From Phanerodontia chrysosporium (lineage: Eukaryota > Basidiomycota > Agaricomycetes > Polyporales > Phanerochaetaceae), in contig MJGA01000004.1 in the NCBI GenBank assembly GCA_001910725.1, positions 1,922,001-1,986,000 on the forward strand: a DNA stretch of 64,000 nt, written 5' to 3'. The position numbers and the translations under genes are program-made. Positions 44,691-57,468 of this stretch are shown here, one piece after another. Each line of letters starts with the position of its first letter. The first letter of the stretch is position 1. A model generated the notes under the pieces. The model was given only the letters and a program-made list of their open reading frames with translations. It did no database searches and had not been told where the DNA came from.

Positions 44691-47600
44691 TCATGACGGC
44701 TGGTGCAGCGACGCCGGCGTGCCCGCCGAGGCGTTGAACGCGACGTCGAGCTTCTGCTGCGAGAGGTCCGTCGGCAGCTTGTGCGACGGCGTGTTGAACC
44801 CCGACGGGAGCGGCGAGAGCCCGAGCCGGGGCGTGATCAGCCCGCTCCCGCCCGCGCCGTACACGAAGCCGCCGCTGAGGCCCTCCATCGTGTTCGAGTA
44901 TCCTGCGCACTGCGTCAGCCCGCTGGTCCCGCTAAGCCCGCGCAAAGGGGGAACCACTCACCAGGCACGAGGACGCTGTCCCAGAAGCTCGCGCTTAGGA
45001 TGCTGTCCATCGTCAGCATCCCCAGGTTGTCCTCGGACGGGTGCGGCGCCATCGTCGGCGGGAACGTCGACATGTCCGCGACGGGGCCCATCTCGCTGTC
45101 AAAGTTGAAGTCCAGCAGCGCGTTCATCGCCGACAGCCCTGTGTTCCCGTGGGCGTGGCTGCCCCCTGCGGTGGCATTTGCCGCTTGGCCGTCCTGGGAG
45201 GCCTGCGCCTGGCCGTTGGGGGTGTGCGTCGGCTGACCCTCGCTGTCCCCCGAGGGCGGCTCGGTCTTGGCAGATAGCAGCGCCCGCAGGAAGCAGCTGT
45301 ACAGCGCAGGCGTGTGCATCGGTCCCACTGCAGCCTTCTCGAGAACGTCGGCAATGTCGTTCACGAAGCCAATGATTTTTGACTCGTGGTCGAGGAAGAT
45401 CTTGAACTCGGGTCGCAAGAGCTGCCCGGATTTGTCAATCATGACATACGAACGTGGACCATGCAGGGTCGGCGCACCTTGAGTAAACTCAACACCGCAT
45501 ATGATGCCAACACATATGTTGAATCCGGAGAATACCGAAGATAACCCTGGGGCCCAATCTCGTCCCGCAAGACCGCGGCGCACGCGACCGCAGACGAATG
45601 GCACCGCGCAAAGAAGTGGCCAATATCGACCGCCGACCGCTCGAGCGCATTTTGCAGCCCAAACGAGTTCACGATGAGCATCGCGTAGTTGAAATAGAAC
45701 TTGGACGCGAGCCGCCGGAAGTTGTTCACGTGTTCCGACTCGTCTGTTCCGCCACTCAATAAGCCCATTCAACGAAGGCAGCAGGGCGAGATACCCACTC
45801 AGTTTGCGGTTCGCCCATTCATGCTGCCATGCGAGGATTTGTGTTTCCATGGTGGTGATGACAAGGAGATAGTCCGAGTCCATCTGCAACCCGGACGGGG
45901 AAGTCGTTCCCGAATACAGCAGATCCAGGCTGCGCGTGAGAATTCGTTGCAGGTCCTGGAATAGGACAGGCCGACGTCAGTTTCCCCAGCTCCCGACCAG
46001 CACTCTGGAACAATTGAGAGACACGCACCGCATAGGCAGCGAGGGCGACGTCTGACGGAATAGCGTTTGGTGCCCGACACCACTGCGAAGCGTTGCGGAT
46101 GATGAAGCTGCAATAGAGTCGCCTCAGCCACCGATGAGACAAAGCACACGGAACGAGCAGACGTACTCTTCCTTGATTGTGTACGGCTTTCCCATTTGTG
46201 CGCTGAAGCTGCGGTCCAAGCAGAAGCAGAATATCCACGTGCGCTCGCGGTTGCGGACCTCCTTGTCGCGCGCCCGACCCTCCGCCGTGTCCGGGCTGGT
46301 GACGGCGGTCCGCCGGTGAAGGTTTAGGTCGGTTGCCATCCTGCGCGAGGAAGAAAAAACGTCAATCAGCGTCCAGCTGTTTGTCAAGCGCATCGTGGCG
46401 CCGCCGTTGACGCGGAGTCGTGCGGTCTGGCACCCGGAAATAGCGCGGAAGGTACGAACCTGATCGCCATACCGAGGAGCATCCAGGTACGATCCTGCTC
46501 GAACCGCTCCACGGGACCACAGCCCCACAACGTGTTCAGCAAATAGGCCTGGACAATCTCGACGGATTTATACCCCTGGGCCGGTACGCTGAATGCGAGC
46601 TTACGCGCCAGATCTGACAGTTTGGCATGGAGTTCGGGACGCTTCGTGTAAAAGCGTGACGCAATTGCACAAACTTCACATGTCAAATTCAGTCTGAATG
46701 CTAACAGATGCCGAAGGCGAAATACTCACTGGTTGTCAACAAGAAGGGAGACCTCGAGCAGACCAATGACGGCGTGTGAAAGGTAGGGTCCAATAGATTG
46801 CATTGGAACTGAGCGCGAGGTGAATAATGTGATCTGTTGAGATAACGAGCCGTACCCACGTTCATGTTGTCGAAGAATATCTTGAACAACTCGACTACCT
46901 CTTCGGTACTGACGAAACTGAGCATCTCGGGCTGTATTTGCCTTTCGATGAACAATCTCCGCAGGGGCAGAATTGTCATTGGCCCTATCACCCGTTGAGT
47001 ACGAGGATCTCCGAGGCGTGATCCGACGGCACCTACCTGGCTTGAAGTACACGTCGCTGGCAACTCCCAGCTTCGGCTGGTCGTCGGTGTTAGCGGTAGC
47101 ATGCGACTCGGCTCGTGACGCCGCCTGCGCCCGGCGATTGGCAAGGCTGGCTTCTGCGAGGAGTCCGAGCGGATTGAGTGTATTGTCAGGCAGGCTATGC
47201 AGCTTGGGCGACCCTGGGGCCTGAGACGGATGCATGGAGTTAGGCAGGACAGGCGAGTCCGGCGGCGACGGAGTCGCGAGCAGGGGGTGTGACCCCTGCG
47301 CCTGGTTCGCGGGCGAGGGCGACCGGGAGATCATACCAGAAGCAATGCTGGGGTTGCCTAACGAGCGAAGCACGGTGTCGAGGGTCCGCTCCATCTTACG
47401 GAGGGAGCGGGTCAGGATTTCGTGCTTCCTGGGGTTGCTTGGTCAGTGTTCATAGAGTACGACGGCGGAGGGAGATCTCGAACGCACTTGGTAGATCGCT
47501 TGCCGCGGTTTGACTCCTCGAATATGCATTCGTGGTTGCCAGTCTGACAGCGTTTGCACGGCGGGCCCTGCTCGGCGCCGACGCACTTCATCTTGAGCCG

Positions 47601-48126
47601 TCTGCAGACGGTGCAAGCTCTGGTACGCAGGTGAGCTTGGATCACACGCTTACAACGGCGGGACTGACCGTGATCCGCGGGTAGGCTTTGTCTTGACCTC
47701 CTCCTTGTCATTGGACGCGCCAGGCCCATCTGCGTCGTCGTCCTTTCGTGACTTTTTGCGGCTGTCGTCCGTCATGGAGGACGAGGGCCGCTTGCCGTTC
47801 CCGTTCATGCCGTGGAGCTGGTACTGCTCCATCGGCGGGGTGCCCATGGCCTCGGAGCCTTGCGAGGACGGCGAGGACAAGCTAGCGGTCATTAGGTGCT
47901 GGGGCACCATGGGTGGTGGCTGCTGGTATGAGTAGTAAGAGTTGGAGTACATGGAGAGAGCGGGGTCGATGGGGATTTGGTCGTGGTGTGGCTGTTGCTG
48001 CTGCATGTGGTGCGCTACCGGGTGAGGGTGGTGGAGGACGATGGGCGAGGAAGAGTAGGGGGACTCTTCGCGGGGAGACGGCAGGTAGTATTGAGACTGG
48101 GAATAGGAGACTGGCGAACGCGCCAT
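44691..48126 (-). CDS. Zn(II)2Cys6 transcription factor with Fungal_trans domain
   Basis: Twelve exons: 47669-48126, 47488-47619, 47037-47428, 46860-46984, 46730-46808, 46460-46673, 46167-46340, 46029-46107, 45795-45955, 45478-45754, 44962-45421 and 44691-44902; 920 residues with no frame slip. The N-terminus is Gln/Pro/His-rich. The binuclear zinc cluster is at about residues 154-185: ACTVCRRLKMKCVGAEQG followed by PPCKRCQTGNHECIF, with six Cys. A linker and short coiled-coil (KHEILTRSLRKMERTLDTVL) follow, then the middle homology region, including WMLLGMAIRMATDLNLHR and RERTWIFCFCLDRSFSAQMG. The C-terminus is acidic and Ser/Pro-rich. A sugar- or cell-wall-degradation regulator is possible, but nothing in the sequence proves its target. 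Its upstream region is unusually long and gene-free. Confidence 0.92.
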
Positions 48127-49000
48127 GGTCAGTGAACGAGCAGAAGCGGAAGGGAGGTGAGGACTTGCGAACAAAAGTAGGAGGGTACGGAGGCAGGCGT
48201 GCTTTTAAGAGATGCGGGCTCGGCGGGCGATGGAGCGAGGCTACGCAGGTAATTCGGAGAGTAGAGCCGGGCGAGCGAGGGCGGCCAATGGAGAAGCTGG
48301 GATGGGAGTTGAGAACACGGTGACCAAATGCGGGACGCGAGCACAGGACAGGCTGAGAATGGGGGATGAGAGAAGACGTGCTGGCCTGATTGAGGACTTA
48401 CCTGGGAGCAGCCTGTGGTTGGTAGGTGGGACCCGTGGCTGGGCGAGGGCGGGTGGGAACGCAGGAGAGGACTGCCCTCGTGGTGGTGATTCCAGTCAGA
48501 GCGGGCTCGCTCAGCAGCGCCCTCTGCGCGCCAATCCCCCATTGCGCCGGCTGCCATGTGACCTCTTCCCCACATTTCCCCTCGTCACGCCCGTGACGGG
48601 TGCCTGGCCTCCCCGCGGCTGCACCCTCACCGCCCTGGCGGCTCTCGACGACGGCGGCGGCCTCGTCCTCGGCCCTCCGACCAGCCCAGCCGACGCCTCT
48701 CTTGCCCCCGGCGGCCAGCGTCGGCGTCCGCCCTGAACCTCCCTTCTCGGGCCCGCTTTCCTTCGGACTGCCCACGCGTCGCCTCCCGCCTTCCCAGGCC
48801 GCCATCGCCCTCTTCTGCGGACCTTGAATCTCCTGCACGCAGAACCATTTCTCTTTTCGCGAACCTACGCCACAACGTGTGTGGCACGCGCTACGCCTAT
48901 CACTATCTCTCTGCCCCAACGATCGCCCCCTCCGCCTCTCAGCCTCTCGGAAATTGCGGGACGACCATCAGACAGACATGATTGTGGGACCGCCCCTGCT
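48127..49000. promoter_or_regulatory. Promoter region of the Zn2Cys6 gene
   Basis: Purine/pyrimidine-biased GC-rich DNA directly upstream of the regulator. It contains a perfect palindrome CGTCACG-CC-CGTGACG at 48583-48598, a candidate operator. Open frames on both strands here have the biased composition of non-coding DNA. Confidence 0.5.
48583..48598. promoter_or_regulatory. Palindrome CGTCACG-CC-CGTGACG
   Basis: Two perfect 7-base inverted arms around CC, about 460 bases upstream of the Zn2Cys6 start codon. Arm sequence resembles half of a bZIP-type CGTCA/TGACG site; protein binding is only a guess. Confidence 0.4.
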
Positions 49001-51250
49001 GCCCATGCCCGACGCAGTCACCAACGACTATGCATCCTGATAGCCGTCCGCTCGTCGACGACAGCGCCCCCTCGCGCTTCTCGAATTCGAGACTCGTCAA
49101 CATAGCTGCGCTTCCTCCTGTCGAATTGCTCGGCTTCACCTCGGACTCTATCACTGCCCAAACTCAATTCCTCCCATTCATGGATGCTCCACTCGACAGT
49201 CTCGCCTGCCCAGGTGGTCTGCGCGTGCCTGCTCGTTCGCACACAACGTGAGTCGTCTTCAGACGGGCTCTAGAGCGACTAATGCGCTTGGCACTCGCAG
49301 CCATCTCGTCATCCTACAGATCATATCTGCCGCCGCTCGTCGCACCTTGTGTTGCTGCTCTCTCCACCCACGACTTCCCAATTCACTGCCGGCTCCGCCC
49401 CACAGAAAGCTGGACACCCAGCTTTTCCTGCGGCCATACAAGGGCTGTTCTTGCCATATTTGACCCTCCCTTGCATGCGTATCATCCCGTTGTGCTAGGA
49501 ATATTGAAATCAATCCTGGGAGTGCATGTTTATATGCTTCCGCGTGTTCAAGATTAAACTGCAGAGCTATTCCTCATTGCCTGTACATGGCAACTGGCCT
49601 TCGCGGGTACTGTTGAGACACGCTACGGGCTCCACCTAGGGCCGCTCATCCATGATATCGGTAAAAACGTGCTCATAGGCTTTTCATATGGTTTGAAATG
49701 TGAGTGAGGTTGCCATTTCACGGTCAGGGCTGCTCACGGCCGCCATCTATTTTCTGCAGGCGTTGGCCGCCTGACCGCCCCGAGACTGTCGGCGCGACGC
49801 CTTGTCTATTTCGACCTGAGAAAGGCGCTCATACCGAACTAGTGCGCTGTCAGAGTCACACCTCTATCACCTCGACAGCTCGACAGCTCGAGGACGCCGT
49901 CAATAATGCGGCCTAACATAAGCGTGTGTGAACATGCGGTACGTGGTGGTCCGCGGAATGCAACAAAGTGCGCTTACGCTTTGCGCTGCACAGTTTCCGA
50001 CTGGCCGCTGCCCGGCAGGTCGTGTATGTCGAGCTGACTCACGACCTCTCGTAAATCGTGATGGCAGCCTGTTTTCTCACTCCACTCTCGTTAGACGGTA
50101 GTGCTCGGTTCCCCTTTCCGTCCAACAGCTCTGGAAGGCGAGCTCGTAAGCCCGAGAGACTTTACCTAGGTCCATTACCTGCCAACGGTGATACGAGTGG
50201 TCGGTCGAAGGTGAGGTGTCGTAAGGATTTTGTATTACACCGTGACCGATGCATTCTCAGTAGACTGTGCACAGGAACAAGAGCAGCTTCTCCCTGTTCT
50301 TTTGTTCCTCCAGCTCACGATGGTCGGACTGCCCGTGTACGCAGCAGCTCAGCTTGGCATCTGCTGCGTACGCAGGCCGGACAGGGCGAGTTGCCCACTT
50401 TGCACGCGGGCGGAGTACGCTGCCCTTCTGCAGCAGTCCTGCCAACGAGACGCAGCGCGGGTGCCGAACCGCACCATCAACCCAACTCTCCTGTGGACCC
50501 GCGGCGCGGACTCCAAAATTCCACGCAGATCACAGCCAAACTGTGCCCTGGCGCGCGCGTTCCCACGCCCGCAGCGGCCGAGGCGCCCGCGCGTGGACGC
50601 GAAAGGAGATCTGTCCCACACTGGCCCTAGCAACCTCCCCAGGCTGCGTCATGCTGCGGCGCGACGCGGCGCGACCCTGTGCGTGGGCCGCCCAGGCGGG
50701 GGTCCGCGCGTGCCTTATCCGCGCGGACGCACGCCATGCGCCCGCACGCAGACCGCCGCGGTTCATTTCTGCGCGGGGTGGGCTGGCGCGTGCGCACCCC
50801 CTTCCCCGCCGCACGCGCGCGCGCACCATGCTAATCAGGGCGGAGGGACGCCGCTCTTCCTCGGCGGCGCAGACACGCGCTGTCAAATAAAGGTTGCAAA
50901 ATACAAATCACCGCGCGCGGCGTCGCCCGGGCGTGCGGGCATGAGAAACGCTCTGCCATCCCTCTGCCGCTGCGCCGCGCCGCGCCTGCGCAGGGTCCGT
51001 CGCGCGTGGGCCCTTCCGCGGTGGAGCACCGCCGCACGCTGTGCTGTGGACGCGCCGCCGCGGGGCCCTGCACGGAAGCGGCGGGCGGAAGGGCAGCGCT
51101 GACGTTATTTGATTTGGGCCCTGTGCGACAGGGCCTGTCCCGTGCACGCAGATAAGCGTGGGCACTCGCCCGGCGTGCGCCATATGCTTGCGAGTCTTCT
51201 TGGGACGCACAGCAGGCGCACGGCCGTTCTCATGCCATAATCGTGTGGAA
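49001..51250. other. Gene-poor GC-rich stretch
   Basis: Composition rises to a very GC-rich block at about 50540-51130. An open frame of 290 codons on the plus strand (50230-51102) has no motif, is Arg/Ala/Pro-rich in the manner of random GC-rich DNA, and overlaps others in all frames. I see no gene that can be supported. Confidence 0.5.
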
Positions 51251-54200
51251 TTTAAATGTTGCGTGTTTTGATCTCAGCCGTGCTCGTTTCCCGTTTTGCG
51301 TGCGGCGCGCGTCGAAGGAGCTTGCTTTGTGAGGCCCTGCCTCCCCGGTTGCGCGTTCGTCATCCGCTCTGACTATGTGTCAATGCAGGCAATGTCCGCC
51401 GAACGCGTACGTCAGTAATACGGATCTGGTCGGGCCACGGTCGAAATTCAGCGAAACGTAAATCCCCTTCGTCGTCTGCGCCGCTAGAAAACTGTGATTC
51501 TGTGCTCAAACGTCCATCTAGCAATGTCATGAATGATCCGCCTGCGACAACGTGCCATTTCCTGCAAGATTAAGGGATACCACGCAACGCATGCCGAATA
51601 AATTGGTCAGTATCCAAAGTCAGTGATTTCTGCCGCTCAGTTCCCCCAGCACACGCAGAACCGAACTGTAACCGTAATTTCGACTCGTCACAGGGGCGAG
51701 CTCGATATGGACAAACCACCCAGTCAAGTCATCGCGAGTCTTGCCGCTACACATCGGAGCTCATCCGGTGTATAATCCAGGCAGAAGGTGGGCCCGCAGC
51801 TGGCTTGCACGTTGGCCTGACAAATTCGAGAAATCAGAGCTGCTATGGGCCCCCGGTGCGAGACTCACTGGGACCGCAACAGGCGCTCCACCGATGGTCC
51901 ATCGGAAATGCTATCTTGCATACACGTGCGGATTTCATTGGCTAGGACCGCCTTCAGGAGCGTAGATTGGACGACAAGGGACCAGCGAAGTGTGTGCTGA
52001 GGGCCCTGCACAACGTCGCGAAGCTCTTGGAAAGATCCGTTGGAATCCCCCTGGCAGCACAGGCGCAGGCGCACCAAGGCTGCTTGTTGCACAGTCAGCA
52101 TGTTGCTTTATCTTGCATCGATCCATGGAAGTGCGCGGAACAAGCTCACCTGTGCCGCGCCTCGTTCACTGCGATCGTCCTCCCCTGCGCACAACACGCC
52201 CCCACCCGTGCTGTCCTCGCCGCTCCACAGAGCGACAACCCCTTCAATACGCCGTCCGCACATTGTAGGAGATGGTCCGCAGCGTAGATGATGGATATCC
52301 GGGTTCTGCATTGTCTCATAAGGTGAGTGTATGCGTGCTTCTCGGAGGAACTCCCTGTGGCTGAATGTAGGCCGTCTGCAGAGGAACGATGCGGATAAAT
52401 CTTCCCTGAAACTGAATAAACAAATGCTTCATAAGCTACATACCATACACGCGCAGTAAGCTTTGGTATCGTTGACTTATTGAGATGCCTAGGACATGTC
52501 GAAACCGCTTCGGTGGAGTCTTGGCGCTTCCTGGGATGACGGCTGATCATCGTTGAGCAAGGATAGCAGGATCTCCTCGCAACCCGCGTAGCCTCGGAAA
52601 GTCTATTGGCGTGCTCTTTGCTCCTTATATTGTCTCGCTCATCCCCCAGCTCAATATCCGAATATCTGGTCGCTGTACAACGCATGTCCGACGACTCTCC
52701 GCGTTGGAGCAAAGAACGTCCTGCATTCGCAAAACTCCTCTCAGGCCGCGACACGCCCCTCCGCAAGGCGCGCCGACGCCGCTGTATGGCGTGTGCAGCG
52801 CTATTGGATGTGAGTTTATTCAGGTGGCCATCGTAGCGTACGGGGCTCGTTGCTCTCAGGATGCGCCACGCACACGCGCCGCGAACTGCAAGACTTGCTA
52901 TAAGCGTCGCCCGAGCGTGCAACACGTATACATAGAGGGCGGATCCTTCACACTCGCAGCCCTCGTCTGCACCGACGTGCTGGGTGCGAGCGAGGTCAGT
53001 TGCCAGCCGGCGCGATCCGTTTTGGGCGCATTTTCCTACGCTTCGAGCGCGAGCTCTCACCATGGGCATATGACGCTGCGAGATAAAGCTCGAACTTCAC
53101 ATATCTGGTCTGTGGGCCTGTGAGAATCAAAAGCGCATAGAACATGGTGTAAAGGGCCAATGTCATTCTAGAGGATACCTTCACCGCACGCGAGGCAGGG
53201 AAGGGCATAAGGCACAGTTGCTTACAACGCCTAAGCAGAGTATCAATAAGGAGGCCGGATAGGAACACCACGCCGATGCCGGGTCGGAAGATAGTAACGC
53301 GCAAACTTTCCAGACATTTAGACACAGAGACTAAAGTTTGTCAAAAGTGCAATTCAGATGAACGCTCGATATAGGGCCTTCCCTGAATGGGCGCGCTCCC
53401 GAACTCTCCCATAACATGAATTCGGAGTGCCTTGGCTGTCTCTCAATAAGCTAGAACCGACGTACCTCAATAAAAGCTGTCACATATCGCCGATGTTTCT
53501 GCCGATAGGGAACTAGCTTGGGTACGACAAACGTGGCAGTGCGTCGTGAGAGGATACCGAGACTTACCTCCTCACTCAATGCGCAGAGCAAAGTCTGCGG
53601 CTGATAACTGTGGGTAGAGGTGAGCAAGAACATATGGTTCAATGGAGAGAAGCTTGCAAAGTTTTCCTGCCGAGGGCAATAGCACCCGTGAGCAAGCTTC
53701 GGGCCACTCTTCGAGAGCCTCCTACGTGGTATCTGATACTACTATGGGCTCGGACCTTTTCAGGCTTTGCGCTCCTGCCGCCCAACGGGTTTGGAGCGAA
53801 TGACGCTCTGCGTCTTGTAAACGCGTCACTAGCCTGGCAAGAAGGTCTGGTCTTACGAGACAGAGTTGTCTTCGTCAGCAAACAATCGAACTGTCAGAGA
53901 AGCATGTCTAGAACATACAATGCGTGTCAAAACCCCGGCGTCGCTAGTGATAGACGAAGGTCATTAACACCTCGCTTAAGCGACCTTGATCGTAGAAATG
54001 GTCTAAATAGTCGCAAACGAGTGCACACAGTATCAGCCGCGCCGATTGCGACCGACCATCGGCTAGATACTGATTGCACGCGAGGCCTATGTGGCTGTTG
54101 GTGACAGTTTAGATTAGGGTAACGTGCTTGAGGGTATAAATCGGACTGCTGATGCGCTCAAGAGACCTAGACTGATTATGCCTGATGGTTCAGAGACTCG

Positions 54201-54681
54201 AGCGTGGTGCCACCGCTTTAGTCCCCACTCTGCGCTCAGCATCTCCTCGGAGGGACCAGCAGCAAGAAGCAACTATTGCTTCAAACACTCCGAGGAGATG
54301 ATGTGAGACGCGTTGGTCAAGTCCAATCTTCTAATCGTAATGATATCTGTTGCGAGCCGTCTAAAATGCTAGCAGTTGCTACTTTGGCGCCATTCTATCC
54401 CGTGGCAAGCTGAGCACTCACCATGTCCAGACAGCGGAAAGGACACCATGCATGACAGCGAGCCTTAGCGAGTCTAGCATCGACTGCCGAGCGGGATGTA
54501 CGAGCGAAGTTCAAGATTGCCATTCTCGGCAGCGTCCTGGGGATTTGAAAGTCCGACACGGAAGTAAGCGACATGGCCTTGTCCATTCGTCAACGTCGCG
54601 CTCGACGAACAACCACCTCCGCGCGCTGAGGCTCAGCGTACTCCTCCATCTCCACCCTCTTTCCCTCAACAGCGCTCACCC
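51251..54681. other. Gene-poor stretch upstream of CDC4
   Basis: Near-neutral base composition and no long coding frame on either strand; frames such as 52146-53069 (-) lack motifs. A nested inverted repeat sits at 54240-54300. The last few hundred bases contain the CDC4 promoter. I looked for transposase, reverse-transcriptase and tRNA patterns and found none. Confidence 0.5.
54240..54300. repeat. Nested inverted repeat (stem-loop within stem-loop)
   Basis: Outer arms CATCTCCTCGGAG (54240-54252) and CTCCGAGGAGATG (54288-54300) are perfect 13-base complements. Inside, GAAGCAA (54266-54272) and TTGCTTC (54276-54282) form a second perfect stem with a 3-base loop. Confidence 0.75.
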
Positions 54682-57468
54682 ATGAGCTCCTCGCAGCGGC
54701 CGTCGCTCTATCTGGCGCCTTCGGTCAATACTACAACGTACGTGGCCTGTTCAACTTACACGGCATGAGCTTACTGACTTTGCCACAAGTGTGGTCACTA
54801 CCACTACGACAACCACGACTTATGCCCCAATACCACTCCCGCCGCTTCCAAGACCGTCATCGCCAAAGGATCCGAAGCAGTTTCCATTGTTCAACGCGGA
54901 ACTTCCTCGTTCTCTCAGACAGTTTCCCCTCGTGTTCCCAGGCGGCGCGCGCGCAACGTTTCGCGATGAGACCGTGTCGGAAGAGGAGATGCACGAAGAT
55001 GAGGAGGTAGTCGGAGGCAAGGGATGGAGGATGGTCAAGCCCGACGAACGCGAGGATCAGCGCAAGGAGGTTGGCCTCAGAGAGGCTATCGAACGGTATG
55101 CCAGGAAGAGATCATACAGTAATGACAATATGATGGAGGGCATTGAATCGACTAACGGGCTTTCAAACAACGCACCCCCACGGAAGAAGGTCAAGCCTGC
55201 GCCTCCTCCATTGGCAGTCACTGCACTAACACCAGCGGCCCCTCCGTCGCCCTTACCTTCACCACACGGCTCACCTTCTCCCGAGAACATTTGGCCTTCT
55301 GCGCCTCCAAGCGGTAATTCTTCACCGCAACCACAAGCACCGTTGCAGCCAGACATATCTTTGACAACTCTCCTCACATTACCATCGCTTTTGTCGCACT
55401 TCTCAAACCTACCGGCACCATTGCAGTCTCATGTCCTTCTCACATTCTTGCGGCACTCACCACTACCTGTACTGCGAACCTTACACTCCGTCCTTACACC
55501 AATACTCGCTCGTGACTTCCTTAGCCTTCTGCCTGCGGAGCTGGTTTCTCTGATTCTAAGCTATCTCTCCTTCGCAGACCTTGCACGAGCTTCACGTGTC
55601 TCGAAGACCTGGCGAGCCATCATTGACTCGGATCCTGTGCTGTGGAGAGAGCTGCTGAAGACTACAAAGATCTGGTTTGGTGGCACTTCTGAGAACGCTT
55701 TCGCTGACGCCATATTCGCTCGACGGAGACGCCTGCAACTCCCTCCTCCTGGATCGCTTCCTCTGCCGCACCCGTACAAGATCCTCTTCAAATCTCGACA
55801 TCTCACTCGTACACGATGGGTGCAGAACCAGAACCCGAAGCGCATAACATTCCCCGCACACGGTCGCTCGGTCGTCACATGTCTGATCTTTACGCATGGT
55901 CGGATTATTTCCGCCTCAGACGACCACTCTATCCACGTATATGACCCTATCACAGGAACCCTCGTCCGCTCACTTGACGGCCACGAAGGAGGTGTATGGG
56001 CGTTAGCAGCGACAAAGAACACCTTGGTCAGTGGTTCCACGGACCGAACAGTCCGGATATGGGATCTTACGACAGGGCGTTGCACCCACGTCTTCGGAGG
56101 GCATACGAGCACCGTCCGCTGCTTGGCTATCGTCAAGCCGGAGTGGATCGACGTAGAGAAGGAGAACGGGACGATCGTCCGGGAGAAGTGGCCCAAGCGA
56201 CCGTTGATCGTCACAGGGAGTCGCGACCATTCATTGAGAGTATGGTCGTTGCCGCGACCCGGAGACGTCGAGTACAAAAGTACGGAAGAGCCCGAGGCCG
56301 ATCCTTCCGAGGTGAGTTATCCGCTAGCCGTTGGCCTTGATCCGATTTTTATGCTTTGGGCAGGAGGAGGTCGAGGATAACCCGTATCATCGCTTGCACC
56401 TCGAGGGCCATGACCATGCGGTTCGCGCTCTTGCTGCGCGTGGCCGAACCCTCGTATCCGGCAGCTATGACTGCACTGTGCGAATATGGGATATAATTGA
56501 CGGAACATGCAAGTGGGTCTTGGTAGGACATACTCAGAAAGGTATGCCGCGTCCTATGCACAAGGCTATGTACCGAAGCTTACCAACCACGTGCAGTCTA
56601 CAGCGTTGTTCTAGATATCCATCGTAACATCGCATGTTCTGGCTCTATGGATGGTACTGTCCGTGTTTGGGACCTCAGCACTGGTCAATTGCGACACACA
56701 CTTCAGGGACATACGTCGCTCGTCGGCTTGCTCGGCTTGTCGCCATCCTACCTCGTCTCTGCTGCTGCGGACTTCACGCTACGGGTATGGGACCCCGAGA
56801 CCGGCGAGCTCCAGCATACACTGGCCGCACACCAAGGTGCCATCACGTGTTTCCAGCACGACGAATTCAAAGTCCTAAGCGGATCCGACGGCACGCTGAA
56901 GATGTGGGACATCCGCGAAGGCACGCAAGTGCGTGACCTCCTCACCGGCATCGCGGGTGTGTGGCAGGTCGTCTTCGAGGGTCGCTGGTGCGTCGCTGCT
57001 AGCAATCGTGGCGACGCTACCGTGCTCGACGTGTGGGACTTTGGCATGGAGGAAGGTGACGAGGAGTGGGAAGGCGAGCCCCCTGGGGGCATCTACGATG
57101 AGGATACAGACGACGAGGATGACGGCGACCAGCTTGAGGCCGAGGCGATGGACCAAGACTACGAGATCGGTCCCTCGGATTCGGAAGAGGTGCTCGCGGA
57201 CGAGCTCGACCTTGCGGAAGAGGACGAGTACGAGCTGCCACGGTGGCGGTCTACTACTGGCGAGTCATCCCGGACGAGCTCCCGCGGCTTGAGCTCGTCG
57301 GGGCCCCATCGCTCTGCCGGCCGAGGGCGACTGCTTTTCCACACGGCACAGGGCGCGGGCCCGTCTTCTGGCGGAGCTCGCGCAAGGCATCTGCCTGCAA
57401 ATGACGATACCCCCACACGTCCACGAGTCCTACGGCACCCGATGCAGCAGCAGTCACGTCGACGGTAG
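54682..57468 (+). CDS. CDC4: CDC4-like F-box/WD40 substrate receptor of SCF ligase
   Basis: Cdc4-type proteins bring phosphorylated substrates to the SCF ubiquitin ligase. Four exons: 54682-54737, 54790-56311, 56364-56541 and 56597-57468; 875 residues. Residues 20-250 are disordered with a KKVKP basic patch. The F-box is at about 260-305 (LLPAELVSLILSYLSFADLA). WD40 blades follow from about 375 to 735, for example IISASDDHSIHVYDPITGTL, LVSGSTDRTVRIWDLTTGRC, IVTGSRDHSLRVWSL, LVSGSYDCTVRIWDIIDGTC, ACSGSMDGTVRVWDLSTGQL and VLSGSDGTLKMWDIREGTQV. The third-to-fourth blades are separated by an insertion (EWIDVEKENGTIVREKWPKR). The tail is acidic, then Ser/Arg-rich. No frame slip. Confidence 0.94.

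Noticed and set aside
50230..51102. A 290-codon plus-strand open frame in the gene-poor block
   Set aside because: Composition is what GC-rich random DNA gives, other frames are equally open, and there are no motifs or introns.
52146..53069. A 307-codon minus-strand open frame
   Set aside because: No recognisable domain, no sensible start or splice sites, and composition unlike neighbouring genes.
53000..53325. Possible membrane-protein exon (minus strand)
   Set aside because: Hydrophobic stretches exist, but no neighbouring exon extends them and no family pattern was recognised.
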